Positions 33,762 through 42,481 are shown, numbered from the stretch's first letter. The stretch: 64,000 bases of DNA from Ardenticatenaceae bacterium (GCA_020634495.1 JACKBR010000007.1:1-64000); one strand, 5' to 3'. Numbers and translations are program-made. Notes: generated by a model not told the origin, from the sequence alone.

Positions 33762-36041
33762 TTAGCTGTGAATGCCAACTTCCTGCAATTTAGCTACAAC
33801 GCGGGCAGGGGTGAGGGGGATTTCATCGAACCAAATGCCGGTGGCCTCGTGAACGGCCGCAACAATGGCGGGTGCCAACGGCAAGAAGGGCATCTCGGCC
33901 ATGCCGCGTGCGCCCCAGGGGCCAATCGGATCAGGCACTTCCATAATCACCGACTGCACAATTTCTGGCACGTCTTTGATGCCGGGGATGAGGTATTGGC
34001 TAAGGAAGGGATTTTGGATACGGCCGTCTTTCACCTGCAAATGTTCCATCAGCGCATACCCATGCGCCTGCACCACCGCGCCCTCAATTTGCCCTTCAAT
34101 CAGGGTGGGGTTGATCGCTTTACCCACATCGTTGGCGCATACCACTTTGTCGATGTGAATGTGTCCCGTTTCAATATCTACCGTCAGCTCCACCGCTTCA
34201 GCCACATAGCCGTAGCTAAAGTTGGGCATACAGACCCCGGTTTCGGCATCGTATGGTTCTGTGCCGGGCGGCACGTACTTGTGGTGGCCAATGGCTGGAC
34301 GATCCTCGTTGGTCCAGGCGGTGAGCGCTGCTTCGGCCGCGCCGCGAATTGAGTTGCCCGCCATCCACGTCATGCGCGAAGCGGAAGTGGAGCCAGAATT
34401 GCCGCTGCTGGCTGTGTCAGACATGTCTAGCTCTACCAGGCTCACATCCACGCCAACGGCCGCAGCCACCATCTGGCGGAAGGCGGTGTGCGCCCCCTGC
34501 CCCACGTCGGCCCCGGCATGGTGCAGCACAACACGTTCAATTTCGGCCGTACCGTGCAGCTCAATGGTCGCTTCACAGCTTTCTGGCGCGCCAAAAGAAA
34601 AGCCAACATTCTTAAACGAGCAGGCAATGCCCCGCCCCCTGCGCAGCGCCTTGGGGTTGGCAGGCAAGGACTGGATGCTGTTGAAGGGAGATTGGAGATT
34701 GGAGATTGGAGATTGGCCACTGGCCACTGAATACTGATTACTGTTTACTGAATGCTGCTCACTATCCCAGCCTGCTTCAAAAGCACACCGCTCCACCACC
34801 TCGGCCATGCTGATGCCAGGTGGGGATGGGGTTTGCACGGTGAGCAAGCTGCCCTCGCGCAGCACGTTTTTCAGCCGAATTTCTACCGGGCTGATGCCCA
34901 GGGCCTCGGCCAACTTGTTCATTTGCGTTTCGGCGGCGAAGGCTCCTTGCGGCCCGCCAAAGCCGCGGAAGGCACCACCAGGTACGTTGTTGGTGGTGAT
35001 GGCGTAGCTGTCGATATGGGCGTTGGGAATTTCGTAGGGGCCGGTGACCATCAGGTGGAAGTTGCCCAGCACTTTGGTGCTGGTATAAGCATATGCGCCG
35101 CTATCCATGTGAACTGTGGCCGAAACGGCCGTAATCTTTCCCTCTTTTGTCGCCCCCCACTTGGTGTACACAGTGGCCTGGTGCCGCTTGTGGTGGCCAA
35201 AAATACTCTCTTCACGCGTCCAGATGATGCGTACCGGGCGGTTGATACCCCGTTCGTGCAGCCGTTTGGCCGCCAGACCCAGCACAATTTGCAAAGACAT
35301 ATCTTCTTTGCCGCCAAACGCCCCGCCAATGGCCGGGTAAATAATGCGCACCTCTTCTTCCGGCAGGCCCAGCGAATGAGCCACTTGCTCCCGATCTTCA
35401 TGGGCCCACTGCCCGCCAATTTCAACCGTCACCCGCCCCTTATCGTCGATATAGCCCACGCCTGCTTCTGGCTGTAAAAAGGCGTGTTCCTGGTAGGGCA
35501 GGTGGTAAGTGCCTTCAAGGATGACATCCGCTTCGGCCCAGCCGTTTGCCATGTCGCCTTTGCGAATCTGGTACTTGTGCAAAATATTGCTGCCGTGCCA
35601 GGGCTGGATGATCACGTCATCCTTGAGCGCTTCTGCCATGCTGCCAATAATGGGCAGCGGCTCCCACTCAATCTGGATGAGGCTGCGGGCTTTGGCTGCG
35701 GCCGTTTCGCTTTCGGCAATGATGATGGCTACCTGATCTCCTTCCCAGCGGCTGACGTCGGCATGGGGATTGCTGCTGCCCAGCCCCACCAGCACGGGCT
35801 GGTCGGGGAAAATGAGACCATACTCGTTTACAGGCACATCTTGGGCGGTGAAGATGGCAATAACGCCCGGCACGGCTTCGGCTGCCGACGTATCCATGGC
35901 GACCAGGCGGGCGTGAGGTTGATTGCTGAACAGCACCTTGCCGTGAAGTAAGTTTTCTGGCGTGATGTCGCCAGGGTACAAGGTTTCCCCCACTACTTTG
36001 TCGGGGGCGTCTACGCGGTAAATAGATTGGGACTTAAGCAT
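33762..36041 (-). CDS. xanthine dehydrogenase family molybdopterin-binding subunit
   Basis: A 759-residue molybdenum-containing large subunit of an XDH/CODH-type hydroxylase. The N-terminal domain starts YRVDAPDKVVGETLYPGDI. Mo-cofactor motifs: AIGGAFGGKEDMSLQ, VPGGAFRGFGGPQGAFAAE, ADVGQGAHTAFRQMV, and GARGMAEMPFLPLAPAI with the conserved Glu of the active site. No AYRCSFR-type CO-dehydrogenase loop is seen, so a purine or other heterocycle or aldehyde substrate is more likely. Residues about 427-453 are an insertion encoded by a tandem array (34687-34762). Downstream is a terminator. Partner subunits are the fused FAD/FeS gene at 36603. It is probably the last gene of an operon. Confidence 0.9.
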   Translation of the reverse strand: MLKSQSIYRVDAPDKVVGETLYPGDITPENLLHGKVLFSNQPHARLVAMDTSAAEAVPGVIAIFTAQDVPVNEYGLIFPDQPVLVGLGSSNPHADVSRWEGDQVAIIIAESETAAAKARSLIQIEWEPLPIIGSMAEALKDDVIIQPWHGSNILHKYQIRKGDMANGWAEADVILEGTYHLPYQEHAFLQPEAGVGYIDDKGRVTVEIGGQWAHEDREQVAHSLGLPEEEVRIIYPAIGGAFGGKEDMSLQIVLGLAAKRLHERGINRPVRIIWTREESIFGHHKRHQATVYTKWGATKEGKITAVSATVHMDSGAYAYTSTKVLGNFHLMVTGPYEIPNAHIDSYAITTNNVPGGAFRGFGGPQGAFAAETQMNKLAEALGISPVEIRLKNVLREGSLLTVQTPSPPGISMAEVVERCAFEAGWDSEQHSVNSNQYSVASGQSPISNLQSPFNSIQSLPANPKALRRGRGIACSFKNVGFSFGAPESCEATIELHGTAEIERVVLHHAGADVGQGAHTAFRQMVAAAVGVDVSLVELDMSDTASSGNSGSTSASRMTWMAGNSIRGAAEAALTAWTNEDRPAIGHHKYVPPGTEPYDAETGVCMPNFSYGYVAEAVELTVDIETGHIHIDKVVCANDVGKAINPTLIEGQIEGAVVQAHGYALMEHLQVKDGRIQNPFLSQYLIPGIKDVPEIVQSVIMEVPDPIGPWGARGMAEMPFLPLAPAIVAAVHEATGIWFDEIPLTPARVVAKLQEVGIHS
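34687..34762. repeat. tandem repeat array inside the Mo-hydroxylase large subunit gene (in frame)
   Basis: Four GGAGATT heptamers, then CCACTGG and ACTGATTACTG units. The reading frame stays open, giving NSNQYSVASGQSP and ISNLQSP. The unit and the protein phrase match the array in yqeB. Confidence 0.85.
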
Positions 36042-36065
36042 ACTTTTTCTCGATTGGTTGGTTTG

Positions 36066-36124
36066 GCAATTGGGTAATTGAGTAATTCATGCGGTCGATG
36101 ACCCAATTACTCAATTACTTAATC
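36066..36124. repeat. inverted pair of TAATTGAG arrays
   Basis: GTAATTGAGTAATT on the left and AATTACTCAATTAC on the right can pair, with about 16 nt between them. It lies between two minus-strand genes of the Mo-hydroxylase cluster. Confidence 0.7.
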
Positions 36125-36150
36125 ACTGGACAAATGGATGGATTGGTTTT

Positions 36151-36504
36151 CTAGCCAAAATGGTCATCAAAGGGGTCTTTATTGCGGGAGTGCATAGAAG
36201 CGTCACCCGTGCGACGACGTCCTTCCGGGCTGGCAACGATGTAGCCGATGGAAAAGACAATTTGCATCACAATCACCAGCCCCAAAACCATGATCAGCTT
36301 CACACCCAGCTCCGGTACAGAGCGGGGAATAAAGAGCTGGTTATAAAAGGTATTGGCGTTAATAATTCCCTGGCTAAACAGATAATTGGTGAAGAAGTAA
36401 GCCAACGTGCCCGTAAATAACAGCCAAATGACTTGGATAATTGTCTTCCCAGTAAGGCCTTTTCGTTTAGCTATCTCTTCTTCGCGTTTTTTTTCTAGAC
36501 GCAT
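36151..36504 (-). CDS. small membrane protein of unknown function
   Basis: A 117-residue protein with two hydrophobic helices (IIQVIWLLFTGTLAYFFTNY and GVKLIMVLGLVIVMQIVFS), a basic N-terminus (MRLEKKREEEIAKRKG) and an acidic, polar C-terminus (NKDPFDDHFG). The family is not recognised. A strong GGAGGT lies 6 nt before the ATG. It sits between the FAD/FeS and molybdopterin subunit genes of the hydroxylase, so it may anchor the complex to the membrane; this is only inferred from position. Confidence 0.72.
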   Translation of the reverse strand: MRLEKKREEEIAKRKGLTGKTIIQVIWLLFTGTLAYFFTNYLFSQGIINANTFYNQLFIPRSVPELGVKLIMVLGLVIVMQIVFSIGYIVASPEGRRRTGDASMHSRNKDPFDDHFG

Positions 36505-36602
36505 GAGGTGACCTCCAAAATTAATGTGCAGCTTCTTGCAAAAGCGGGAAACCTGTTAAAGCTAAGGATAAAGGATTCTCCTGCTTTGGTTGTTGTAACT
36601 GG

Positions 36603-38069
36603 CTAATTTTCTGGTTTTTTACCCAAAGAAGATTTGCCAATTACATCGACGGCTTCGATGATTTTGTAGTAGCCGGTGCAGCGGCAAAGGTTGCCACTGA
36701 ACGCTTGTAAAATCTGCTCATGGCTGGGAGACGGCCGTTCCTCCAATAGTTTAGCTCCGGCCACTAGAAAGCCTGGAATGCAAAAGCCGCACTGTACCGC
36801 ACCCGTCTCCACAAACGCCTGTTGCAGTGGATGCAAGGTATCGCTGCTGTCACCATTTGCCAATCCCTCAATGGTCACAATGTTGGCCCCGTGGGCACGC
36901 GGAGCAGGCACCAGGCAAGACATGACAGCCATGCCATCTAAAATGACGGTGCAAGCGCCACATTCTCCTTCGCCGCAGCCCTCTTTGCTGCCAATGAGCA
37001 GGCCTTCTTCGCGCAGCCAGCGCAGCAGCGTTTTGTGGTTGCCGCCCGTGGCGGTGATTGTTTGGCCGTTCACGGTGGCGGTAATGGGGGTGTCTGGGGT
37101 GTGGGTTTGCTGGAAATTGGTGCTGGTGGGGAAACGGCCGTTTGTCTTACCCCACAGCATCACCGGTTCCTGCGGCCATTGGCTGCGTTCTGTGCCGTCG
37201 CGCAGCGCGGTAAGCGCCCGTCGGGTGAGCACGCGCACCATCTCCTGGCGGTACTCGGCCGGGCCGCGCACGTCGTCAATGGGCGTGGCCGCAGCGGTGG
37301 TCAGATTGGCGGCGTGGGCAATCACCTCGTCAGTGAGCGTTTTGCCCACCAGATACGCCTCGGCTCCTGGCGTGCGAATGATGGTGGGCGCTACACTGCC
37401 CTGGGTGATGGCAGCGCTGGCAATGGATTCGTCGGCGGCAAAATTGAGGACAAAAGCGAGATGCACCACGGAAATGGCCTGAGCGCGGCGCAGCCCCAGC
37501 TTGACAAAAATACCCCGCGCCGTTTCCGGCATGGGGGCAAAGGCGATGTCGGTCAGCATTTCATCTGGCTGCATGACGGTTTTGCGTACGCCAGTGTAAA
37601 AATCGGCCAGAGACACGACGCGCTCGCCGCGAGTGGAAGCGAGGGTGAGGCTGGCGTTTAGCGCCCGCAGCGGGGTGATGGTGTCGTTGGCTGGACTGCC
37701 GGTGATGAGGTTCCCGGCCACGGTGGCCCGGTTGCGCAGCTGCGGCGAAGCCACTTCCAAACAGGCCTGGGCCAGCGGCAGCGCTTTTTGCACCAGAAGT
37801 GGGGAGGCCACCACCTGGTTGTGGGTCACCAGCGGCCCTAAATGGATCTGCCCAGCCTCATCCTGAGTAATCTCGGCCAGGCCGGGAATGCGGGTGACGT
37901 CGATTAAAATTTCTACATCGGGGCGTACGCCGCGCTCCAGCTCTAGCAGCAAATCTGTGCCGCCAGCAACGATGCGGGCGCGACGGCCGTATTTGGCCAG
38001 GAGTTCGAGTACGGCCGTAACCGATGAGGGCGTTTCATAGTGGGTAATTTCGTGGAAATGTGTATTCAT
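36603..38069 (-). CDS. Mo-hydroxylase FAD-binding and [2Fe-2S] subunit fusion
   Basis: A 488-residue fusion. Residues about 1-290 are the FAD subunit (CoxM/XdhB-like): [34 protein letters not shown] (FAD loop), [20 protein letters not shown]. Residues about 330-485 are the [2Fe-2S] subunit (CoxS/XdhC-like small): [16 protein letters not shown] (plant-type ferredoxin cysteines) and [13 protein letters not shown] with [12 protein letters not shown] for the second cluster. The order FAD then FeS in one chain is less usual than separate genes. The frame opens at 38132, but the ATG at 38069 is preferred because TATACT sits 6 nt before it and the fold begins there. It feeds electrons from the large subunit at 33762. 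Confidence 0.9.
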   Translation of the reverse strand: MNTHFHEITHYETPSSVTAVLELLAKYGRRARIVAGGTDLLLELERGVRPDVEILIDVTRIPGLAEITQDEAGQIHLGPLVTHNQVVASPLLVQKALPLAQACLEVASPQLRNRATVAGNLITGSPANDTITPLRALNASLTLASTRGERVVSLADFYTGVRKTVMQPDEMLTDIAFAPMPETARGIFVKLGLRRAQAISVVHLAFVLNFAADESIASAAITQGSVAPTIIRTPGAEAYLVGKTLTDEVIAHAANLTTAAATPIDDVRGPAEYRQEMVRVLTRRALTALRDGTERSQWPQEPVMLWGKTNGRFPTSTNFQQTHTPDTPITATVNGQTITATGGNHKTLLRWLREEGLLIGSKEGCGEGECGACTVILDGMAVMSCLVPAPRAHGANIVTIEGLANGDSSDTLHPLQQAFVETGAVQCGFCIPGFLVAGAKLLEERPSPSHEQILQAFSGNLCRCTGYYKIIEAVDVIGKSSLGKKPEN

Positions 38070-38075
38070 GGTACA

Positions 38076-38081
38076 AGTATA
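38076..38081 (-). promoter_or_regulatory. -10 hexamer placed for a leaderless transcript
   Basis: TATACT on the minus strand, 6 nt before the ATG of the FAD/FeS gene at 38069. Confidence 0.35.
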
Positions 38082-38132
38082 AAGTTGGGACTGGATGATT
38101 GACAAGTGAACAACGTCAGTAAAATAGTTCAA

Positions 38133-38299
38133 AAACCCCAGAGTTTGTCTTTCTGAACAGAGTGCAGCGAAATACGGAATCTTTCTAAACTTGCAAACCG
38201 GAACCTTCGGTGGATCAGGTTTGCGCTGATGTTGCGTCTAAGGGATGCCGCACAGCCTGCCCTCAGCGAAGTCGAATGGGTTCAGCGTGACAAAGCTGC
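38133..38299. repeat. intergenic stretch with CTTTCTGAAC / TTCAGCGTGAC repeat-like ends
   Basis: 167 nt between two minus-strand genes. The ends CTTTCTGAACAGAGTGCAG (38149 onward) and CAGCGAAGTCGAATGGGTTCA (about 38262 onward) look like the two halves of a dispersed palindromic repeat type. There is no gene-like frame. Confidence 0.4.
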
Positions 38300-39079
38300 T
38301 TAGGGCGTGCGGCGCAGCTTGATGATCTGGGCCATGATGCTGACGGCGATTTCCTCTGGGGTTTCTGCTTCAATTTCCAGGCCGATGGGGGCGTGGATGT
38401 GGGTAAAATCTTCGGCTTTCAGGCCATCTTCCAGGAGCAGCCGTTTGGTTTCGGCCCAGCGGCGGTCGCTGCCCAACATGCCAATGTAGCGGGCGGGGGA
38501 GTGGATGAGGAGCGGCACAATGTCGCGGTCTACCAGCACATTGCGCGTGACCATGACGATGTAGGTGTTGGCCGTGATGGGATTTTGGGCCAGGGCGTCG
38601 GTAAAGCTGCCGGGCAGGTGCAGGTCGGCGTTGGGAATGATTTCTGGCGAGGCTAGCGCCTCACGGTCGTCGGTGACGACGACGCGGTAGCCCAGGAAGT
38701 GGCCCAGCTCGGCCACCGCCTGCCCCACGTGGCCGCAGCCAACCACAAACAATGTTGCCGGGGGGGCGTACGGTTCCAAATAAATTTCTACCTCGCCGCC
38801 GCACACGCCGGGGTCGCCCCGTTTGGGTTCCACCAACGAGTAGGGCAGCACGCGGGTACGGCCGTCTGCCAAGGCCAACAGCGCTTCTTCAATGACTCGC
38901 GACTCCATTTCACCGCCGCCAATGCTGCCGGAGATACGGCCGTTGCCAAATACCAGCATTTTGCTGCCGCTGTGGCGCGGCACGGAGCCACGCGCTTTGA
39001 TGACGGTGGCTAAGACAACTGGCTCGCCCGCTTGTTGGGCGGCCAAAAGTTCAGACAAAATACGCAAATTATCGCTCAT
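38300..39079 (-). CDS. xdhC: XdhC/CoxI family Mo-hydroxylase maturation factor
   Basis: A 259-residue protein of the XdhC/CoxI family, which binds and sulfurates the Mo cofactor and delivers it to XDH-type enzymes. The N-terminal domain has VVLATVIKARGSVPRHSGSK and SGSIGGGEMESRV, the family hallmark. The C-terminal Rossmann domain has LFVVGCGHVGQAVAEL and the ending RYIGMLGSDRRWAETKRLL, followed by HAPIGLEIEAETPEEIAVSI. It lies 167-230 nt upstream of the FAD/FeS gene on the same strand and 6 nt after a small lipoprotein gene, so it could be transcribed from the two-component operon. Confidence 0.9.
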   Translation of the reverse strand: MSDNLRILSELLAAQQAGEPVVLATVIKARGSVPRHSGSKMLVFGNGRISGSIGGGEMESRVIEEALLALADGRTRVLPYSLVEPKRGDPGVCGGEVEIYLEPYAPPATLFVVGCGHVGQAVAELGHFLGYRVVVTDDREALASPEIIPNADLHLPGSFTDALAQNPITANTYIVMVTRNVLVDRDIVPLLIHSPARYIGMLGSDRRWAETKRLLLEDGLKAEDFTHIHAPIGLEIEAETPEEIAVSIMAQIIKLRRTP

Positions 39080-39085
39080 GGTGTG

Positions 39086-39523
39086 CTATTGTTGCGTGTT
39101 GACACAACTGCCAGCCACAAAGCTGGCGGGGCCGCCTTCTAAAGGCCGAACGACATAAAAATTGAGGGTTAGCGGATTGTTGGTTCCTACCTGAACGGTG
39201 TGTGGCTCTACCTGCAAAATGCTCACGGCGATGTCATTGGGCAGCAGCGTGTCATGGTCAAGGGTGCTGGCCTTGGTGCTGTGGGCCAGAATGACGGTAC
39301 GGCCGTCTGCCGTCGTGCCGCATTGGCCTATGCTCAGACAGCCTTCTGCACATTCCAACTGGCCAGATTGGGGTATAGCGTTTTCCAGGGAAACGGCCGT
39401 GTCTTGTACAGCTTCCTCACCACCGCCCAAACAGGCTGTAAGCAGCAAAAAGAGAAGAAGCAGTCCGGTTAGTGGGGCATGTTGCATGAGTCGTAAGCGA
39501 AATTTTGATACTACTTGGTTCAC
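39086..39523 (-). CDS. small lipoprotein of unknown function
   Basis: A 145-residue predicted lipoprotein. The hydrophobic segment LTGLLLLFLLLTAC gives the lipobox with Cys31 (or earlier if the second Met is used). The mature part has four more Cys (LECAEGCLSIGQCG and SCVNTQQ) and a beta-strand pattern (VSILQVEPHTVQVGTNNPLT). The family is not recognised. It is 27 nt after the response regulator and 6 nt before xdhC, which suggests a shared transcript. Confidence 0.7.
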   Translation of the reverse strand: MNQVVSKFRLRLMQHAPLTGLLLLFLLLTACLGGGEEAVQDTAVSLENAIPQSGQLECAEGCLSIGQCGTTADGRTVILAHSTKASTLDHDTLLPNDIAVSILQVEPHTVQVGTNNPLTLNFYVVRPLEGGPASFVAGSCVNTQQ

Positions 39524-39550
39524 GAAAACTCCAGTCTGGCAGCAGATAAA

Positions 39551-39961
39551 TCAACGTACTTCCCAAATGCGTTCGCCAGCTAAAATGCGCTGCACCTGGT
39601 TGGCGAACTCTGTGGCCCGCAAAGGTTTGCTTAAAAAACCGTCAAAACCAAAACCCCGCATTCGGGAGGTATCATGATCAAGCGTACCGGCGGTAACGGC
39701 CACTACCAGCGCATCTTTTAGCCGTTCGTGTCGGCGCACTTCCTCTAATAGATCAAAACCGCTTTTTTGCGGCATGTTGATGTCTACCAAAAAAAGATCG
39801 ACCTGGGGCAGCTTTTCTGCAAAAGCAATGGCGGAATCGACACTGCGGCGAGAGTAACACCGGTTTGCCCCACCCATTCGCAACAAATCTAACGTCACAA
39901 GCTGGGCATTTTGGTCATCTTCTACAAGTATGATGGTGGCGTTGGCTAATGGTATAGACAT
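39551..39961 (-). CDS. single-domain response regulator (REC)
   Basis: A 136-residue receiver domain without an output domain. The acidic pocket is VEDD (14-16), the phospho-acceptor Asp60 in FLVDINMPQ, Thr90 in VVAVTAGT and Lys112 in SKP. It lies 33 nt after the histidine kinase, its obvious partner. Because no DNA-binding domain is present, the output is through protein contact, as in CheY- or Spo0F-like relays. An AAGG sits upstream of the ATG. Cys35 and Tyr36 in GANRCYSRRS are unusual but not interpretable. Confidence 0.9.
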   Translation of the reverse strand: MSIPLANATIILVEDDQNAQLVTLDLLRMGGANRCYSRRSVDSAIAFAEKLPQVDLFLVDINMPQKSGFDLLEEVRRHERLKDALVVAVTAGTLDHDTSRMRGFGFDGFLSKPLRATEFANQVQRILAGERIWEVR

Positions 39962-39994
39962 GGTTACCTTACTCTGTTAATTATTGAAAGTGTA

Positions 39995-41428
39995 TCAAAT
40001 CGGTTCCTCTGGGGCAACGGGCCTTGAGGAAGTAAGAGGGTTTGCTACAGCTTGCCCAGCGGGTGTTTCGTCACCGATGTCGCCTTTATCGGCCAGCGGC
40101 AGGGTGATGGTGAAGGTGCTGCCCTGCCCCACAACGCTTTGCAAGGTGAGGGTGCCGCCATGCCGCTCGATGAGATGGCGGCTAATGGGCAGTCCCAGCC
40201 CAGTGCCAATTCGCCTGCGGGCGATGGTTTCATCGAGCTGGCGAAATTCCTGAAAGACCGTTTCATAATGTTCTTCAGGGATGCCAATGCCTGTGTCTTC
40301 TACGGCAAAGGTGGCGGTGTGTTGGTGGGTGCGAACGCGCAGGGTAATCTGGCCATTATCTGTATATTTGGCGGCATTACTGAGCAAATTGAGCAGCGCC
40401 TGTTGGAATCGCTTGGGATCAACCAGCACGTTTGGCCATAGGTCTGGATAGTCGCGCACCAGGGCTATGTCTGGGTTTTCTAGCAGGCTGCGCACGCTGG
40501 TCATGGCCTCTTCGCAGACTTTGTGCAGATCGGTACGCACCCGTTTTAGCCGGAATTCGCCTGCGTTCATTTGGGCTAAATCGAGCAGATCATTGAGTAC
40601 GCTCATGGAGTGCCAGCCAGATTTTTCGATGCGTCCCAGATAATCAATTTGCCGGGGCGTTACGTCGCCTAGCTCTCCCTGGCCCAGGATGTGGGCAAAG
40701 TTGACGATGGTGTTGATCGGGGTGCGCAGTTCGTGGCTTACCTGGTTCATAAATCGAGTGCGCAAATCTCGTTCGTTTACGGCCGTTGCCCGGGCTTTTT
40801 CCAATGCTTCGTTTACATTGAGCAGCCGGGCATTGGCCAGGCGCAGCGCTTCTTGAATGGCAAATAGCTCATCCCGGCGGTGCTGGGCTTTGATGTGCAG
40901 CGAACTGACTGATTCCACCGCAAATTGCCATTCCAAGGCAGAAAAGTAAGCGGCGGCAGCCACAAACAGGTTCACAATGATGGGGCCAGCAATGTGCTGG
41001 GCCAGGCTCATAGATTCGTTGATGTGGAAACTAACGCCAAGCGCGGTTAAAACGGTGGAGACCCCCCAGGTGATGAAGCCATAATCTGGCTGGGTAAACA
41101 TGCTGCTGGCGATGATGAAGACGGCAAAAATGTAGGGGATCATGCTGCCAGGAGCCCAGTTTTTTGCGATGAGCAGGAAGAGGATGAAGAGATGAACGGC
41201 CGTAAAAAGTATAGTGCCCCGGATTGCCTGATTTTGCCGCAGCAAATACCGTCCACCAACACCCGCCGCAACTGCCAACAGGGTGCTAAGCCACAGATGC
41301 CAGCTTTCCGCAAAAGTGTCAAAGGCAAGGGCTATCATCAGCGTCACCAATGCGGAAATGCCCGCAATGAGGGGCATTAAAATGGTGGCTGTATCGGCCC
41401 GCAGCTCATTAGAGTAGGTCTGGTTCAT
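39995..41428 (-). CDS. membrane sensor histidine kinase
   Basis: A 477-residue kinase. Residues about 15-185 contain six membrane helices (IAGISALVTLMIALAFDTFA, MIPYIFAVFIIASSMF). A coiled-coil linker (NVNEALEKARATAVNE) leads to the HisKA box FMNQVSHELRTPINTIVNF with His near 232. The ATPase has N box NLLSNAAKYT, DTGIGIP and GTGLGLP. The 6-TM region has no outer loop of size, so it may sense a membrane-embedded or internal signal. Gene order HK-RR-lipoprotein-xdhC on one strand suggests that this system may control the Mo hydroxylase, but no direct evidence is in the sequence. Confidence 0.92.
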   Translation of the reverse strand: MNQTYSNELRADTATILMPLIAGISALVTLMIALAFDTFAESWHLWLSTLLAVAAGVGGRYLLRQNQAIRGTILFTAVHLFILFLLIAKNWAPGSMIPYIFAVFIIASSMFTQPDYGFITWGVSTVLTALGVSFHINESMSLAQHIAGPIIVNLFVAAAAYFSALEWQFAVESVSSLHIKAQHRRDELFAIQEALRLANARLLNVNEALEKARATAVNERDLRTRFMNQVSHELRTPINTIVNFAHILGQGELGDVTPRQIDYLGRIEKSGWHSMSVLNDLLDLAQMNAGEFRLKRVRTDLHKVCEEAMTSVRSLLENPDIALVRDYPDLWPNVLVDPKRFQQALLNLLSNAAKYTDNGQITLRVRTHQHTATFAVEDTGIGIPEEHYETVFQEFRQLDETIARRRIGTGLGLPISRHLIERHGGTLTLQSVVGQGSTFTITLPLADKGDIGDETPAGQAVANPLTSSRPVAPEEPI

Positions 41429-41523
41429 GACAGCTCATTTTAAGGTTAAGCAGGTGGTGATGCCATATAAAAGGTGTTAAGTTATCGTCTGTTTTTGCTC
41501 TTCAAAATAAATTCTGCGGTTTG

Positions 41524-41982
41524 CTAATCATCCACACGCCAGCCAAGCGCCGCCAGGTTGGTGTTGGCCAGCAGGTCTGCTGGGACATCGGCCAGGGTCA
41601 TCTCGGCTTCGGCGGCAAGCGTGCCATCCGGCAGGCGAATTTCACCAACGGCTTTGCCCAACCGGCCACGCAATTTTACAATGCGGCCAACGGCCGTTAG
41701 CTCTGTCTCGGTCGGTACGGGATGGCGGTACTTCACTTCTAGCTTTACCGACATCATAAAATGGTGCGGGTCGCCAATCATGGCCACACGGGCGACCACT
41801 TCGTCTAACAGCGCGGCGACGATGCCGCCATGCACCACGCCGGGATAGCCCTGGTAAACATCGGGGATGGTGTGGGTGGCATGGACTTCATTACGGCCGT
41901 TGTCGTAAAAGGTCACGTACAGGCCGCGTGGGTTCTTACGGCCGCAAACAAAACAGTAGTCAGAATTGGGCTGTTTGACCAT
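41524..41982 (-). CDS. PaaI-like hotdog-fold thioesterase
   Basis: A 152-residue hotdog protein. The core VVHGGIVAALLDEVVARVAM holds the H-G-G turn and the Asp/Glu typical of PaaI-type acyl-CoA thioesterases, followed by LEVKYRHPVPTETELTAVGR. The N-terminal SDYCFVCGRKNPRGL has a C-x-x-C that appears in some family members and may bind a metal or be structural. The expected reaction is hydrolysis of acyl-CoA, substrate unknown. AAGGAG lies 6-7 nt before the ATG. It diverges from arfB; the 67-nt gap has arfB's -10 box. Confidence 0.85.
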   Translation of the reverse strand: MVKQPNSDYCFVCGRKNPRGLYVTFYDNGRNEVHATHTIPDVYQGYPGVVHGGIVAALLDEVVARVAMIGDPHHFMMSVKLEVKYRHPVPTETELTAVGRIVKLRGRLGKAVGEIRLPDGTLAAEAEMTLADVPADLLANTNLAALGWRVDD

Positions 41983-42036
41983 AGGTCCTGCTCCTTAAAT
42001 AAAAAATTATACCGCAGCAGTTGGTTCTGCCCATGC

Positions 42037-42042
42037 TATAAT
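42037..42042 (+). promoter_or_regulatory. -10 hexamer placed for a leaderless transcript of arfB
   Basis: TATAAT 7 nt before the ATG at 42050. The spacer is AATTGGGGGG-like and no true Shine-Dalgarno spacing is possible. Same geometry as at 354 and 7554. Confidence 0.45.
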
Positions 42043-42049
42043 TGGGGGG

Positions 42050-42481
42050 ATGGATACTGAACGATTAGTCCCGATTAATGAGGCTGTGCAAATTCCGCTG
42101 GCGGAGTTGAGCTTTCGCTTTTCGACGAGCAGCGGGCCGGGTGGGCAGCATGTGAACAAGAGCGCTACGAAGGTGACGCTGCTGTTTGATGTGGCCAATT
42201 CGCCCAGCCTGACGGAAGAGGTGCGGGAGCGGCTGCTAAAGCGGTTGGCCAACCGGATTGATAAGGAGGGGGTGTTGCAGCTTCAGGTGCAATCGTCGCG
42301 AAGCCAGTACCGGAACCGGGATACGGCCGTATCCCTCTTCCAACAACTTCTGGCCGATGCCCTGAAAAAACAAAAAAAGCGCCGCCGCACTAAACCTTCT
42401 GCCGCCGCCAAAGAAAAGCGGCTGGCCGAGAAGAAAAAGCGCAGCGAGCGCAAAAAAGAACGGGGTCAAGATTGGGGCTAA
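42050..42481 (+). CDS. arfB: alternative ribosome-rescue factor ArfB (YaeJ-type peptidyl-tRNA hydrolase)
   Basis: A 143-residue class-I release-factor-like protein that frees stalled ribosomes by hydrolysing peptidyl-tRNA. The GGQ motif is at residues 31-33 in FSTSSGPGGQHVNKSATKV. It lacks the codon-recognition domain of RF1/RF2. The C-terminal tail is strongly basic (KKQKKRRRTKPSAAAKE, KRLAEKKKRSERKKER), as needed to enter the empty mRNA channel. The size is right for the family (about 140). It is monocistronic and divergent from the thioesterase. It has one ACGGCCGT in the region before the tail (T-A-V). Confidence 0.95.
   Translation: MDTERLVPINEAVQIPLAELSFRFSTSSGPGGQHVNKSATKVTLLFDVANSPSLTEEVRERLLKRLANRIDKEGVLQLQVQSSRSQYRNRDTAVSLFQQLLADALKKQKKRRRTKPSAAAKEKRLAEKKKRSERKKERGQDWG

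Noticed and set aside
34752..35477. 241-residue plus-strand frame
   Set aside because: Antisense to the molybdenum hydroxylase large subunit, whose motifs are clear.
33762..36041. CO dehydrogenase large subunit (CoxL form I)
   Set aside because: The characteristic AYRCSFR-type active-site loop was not found.
36603..38069. FAD and FeS parts as two genes merged by a frameshift
   Set aside because: The frame is continuous with a sensible linker and both domains are complete, so a true fusion is the simpler reading.
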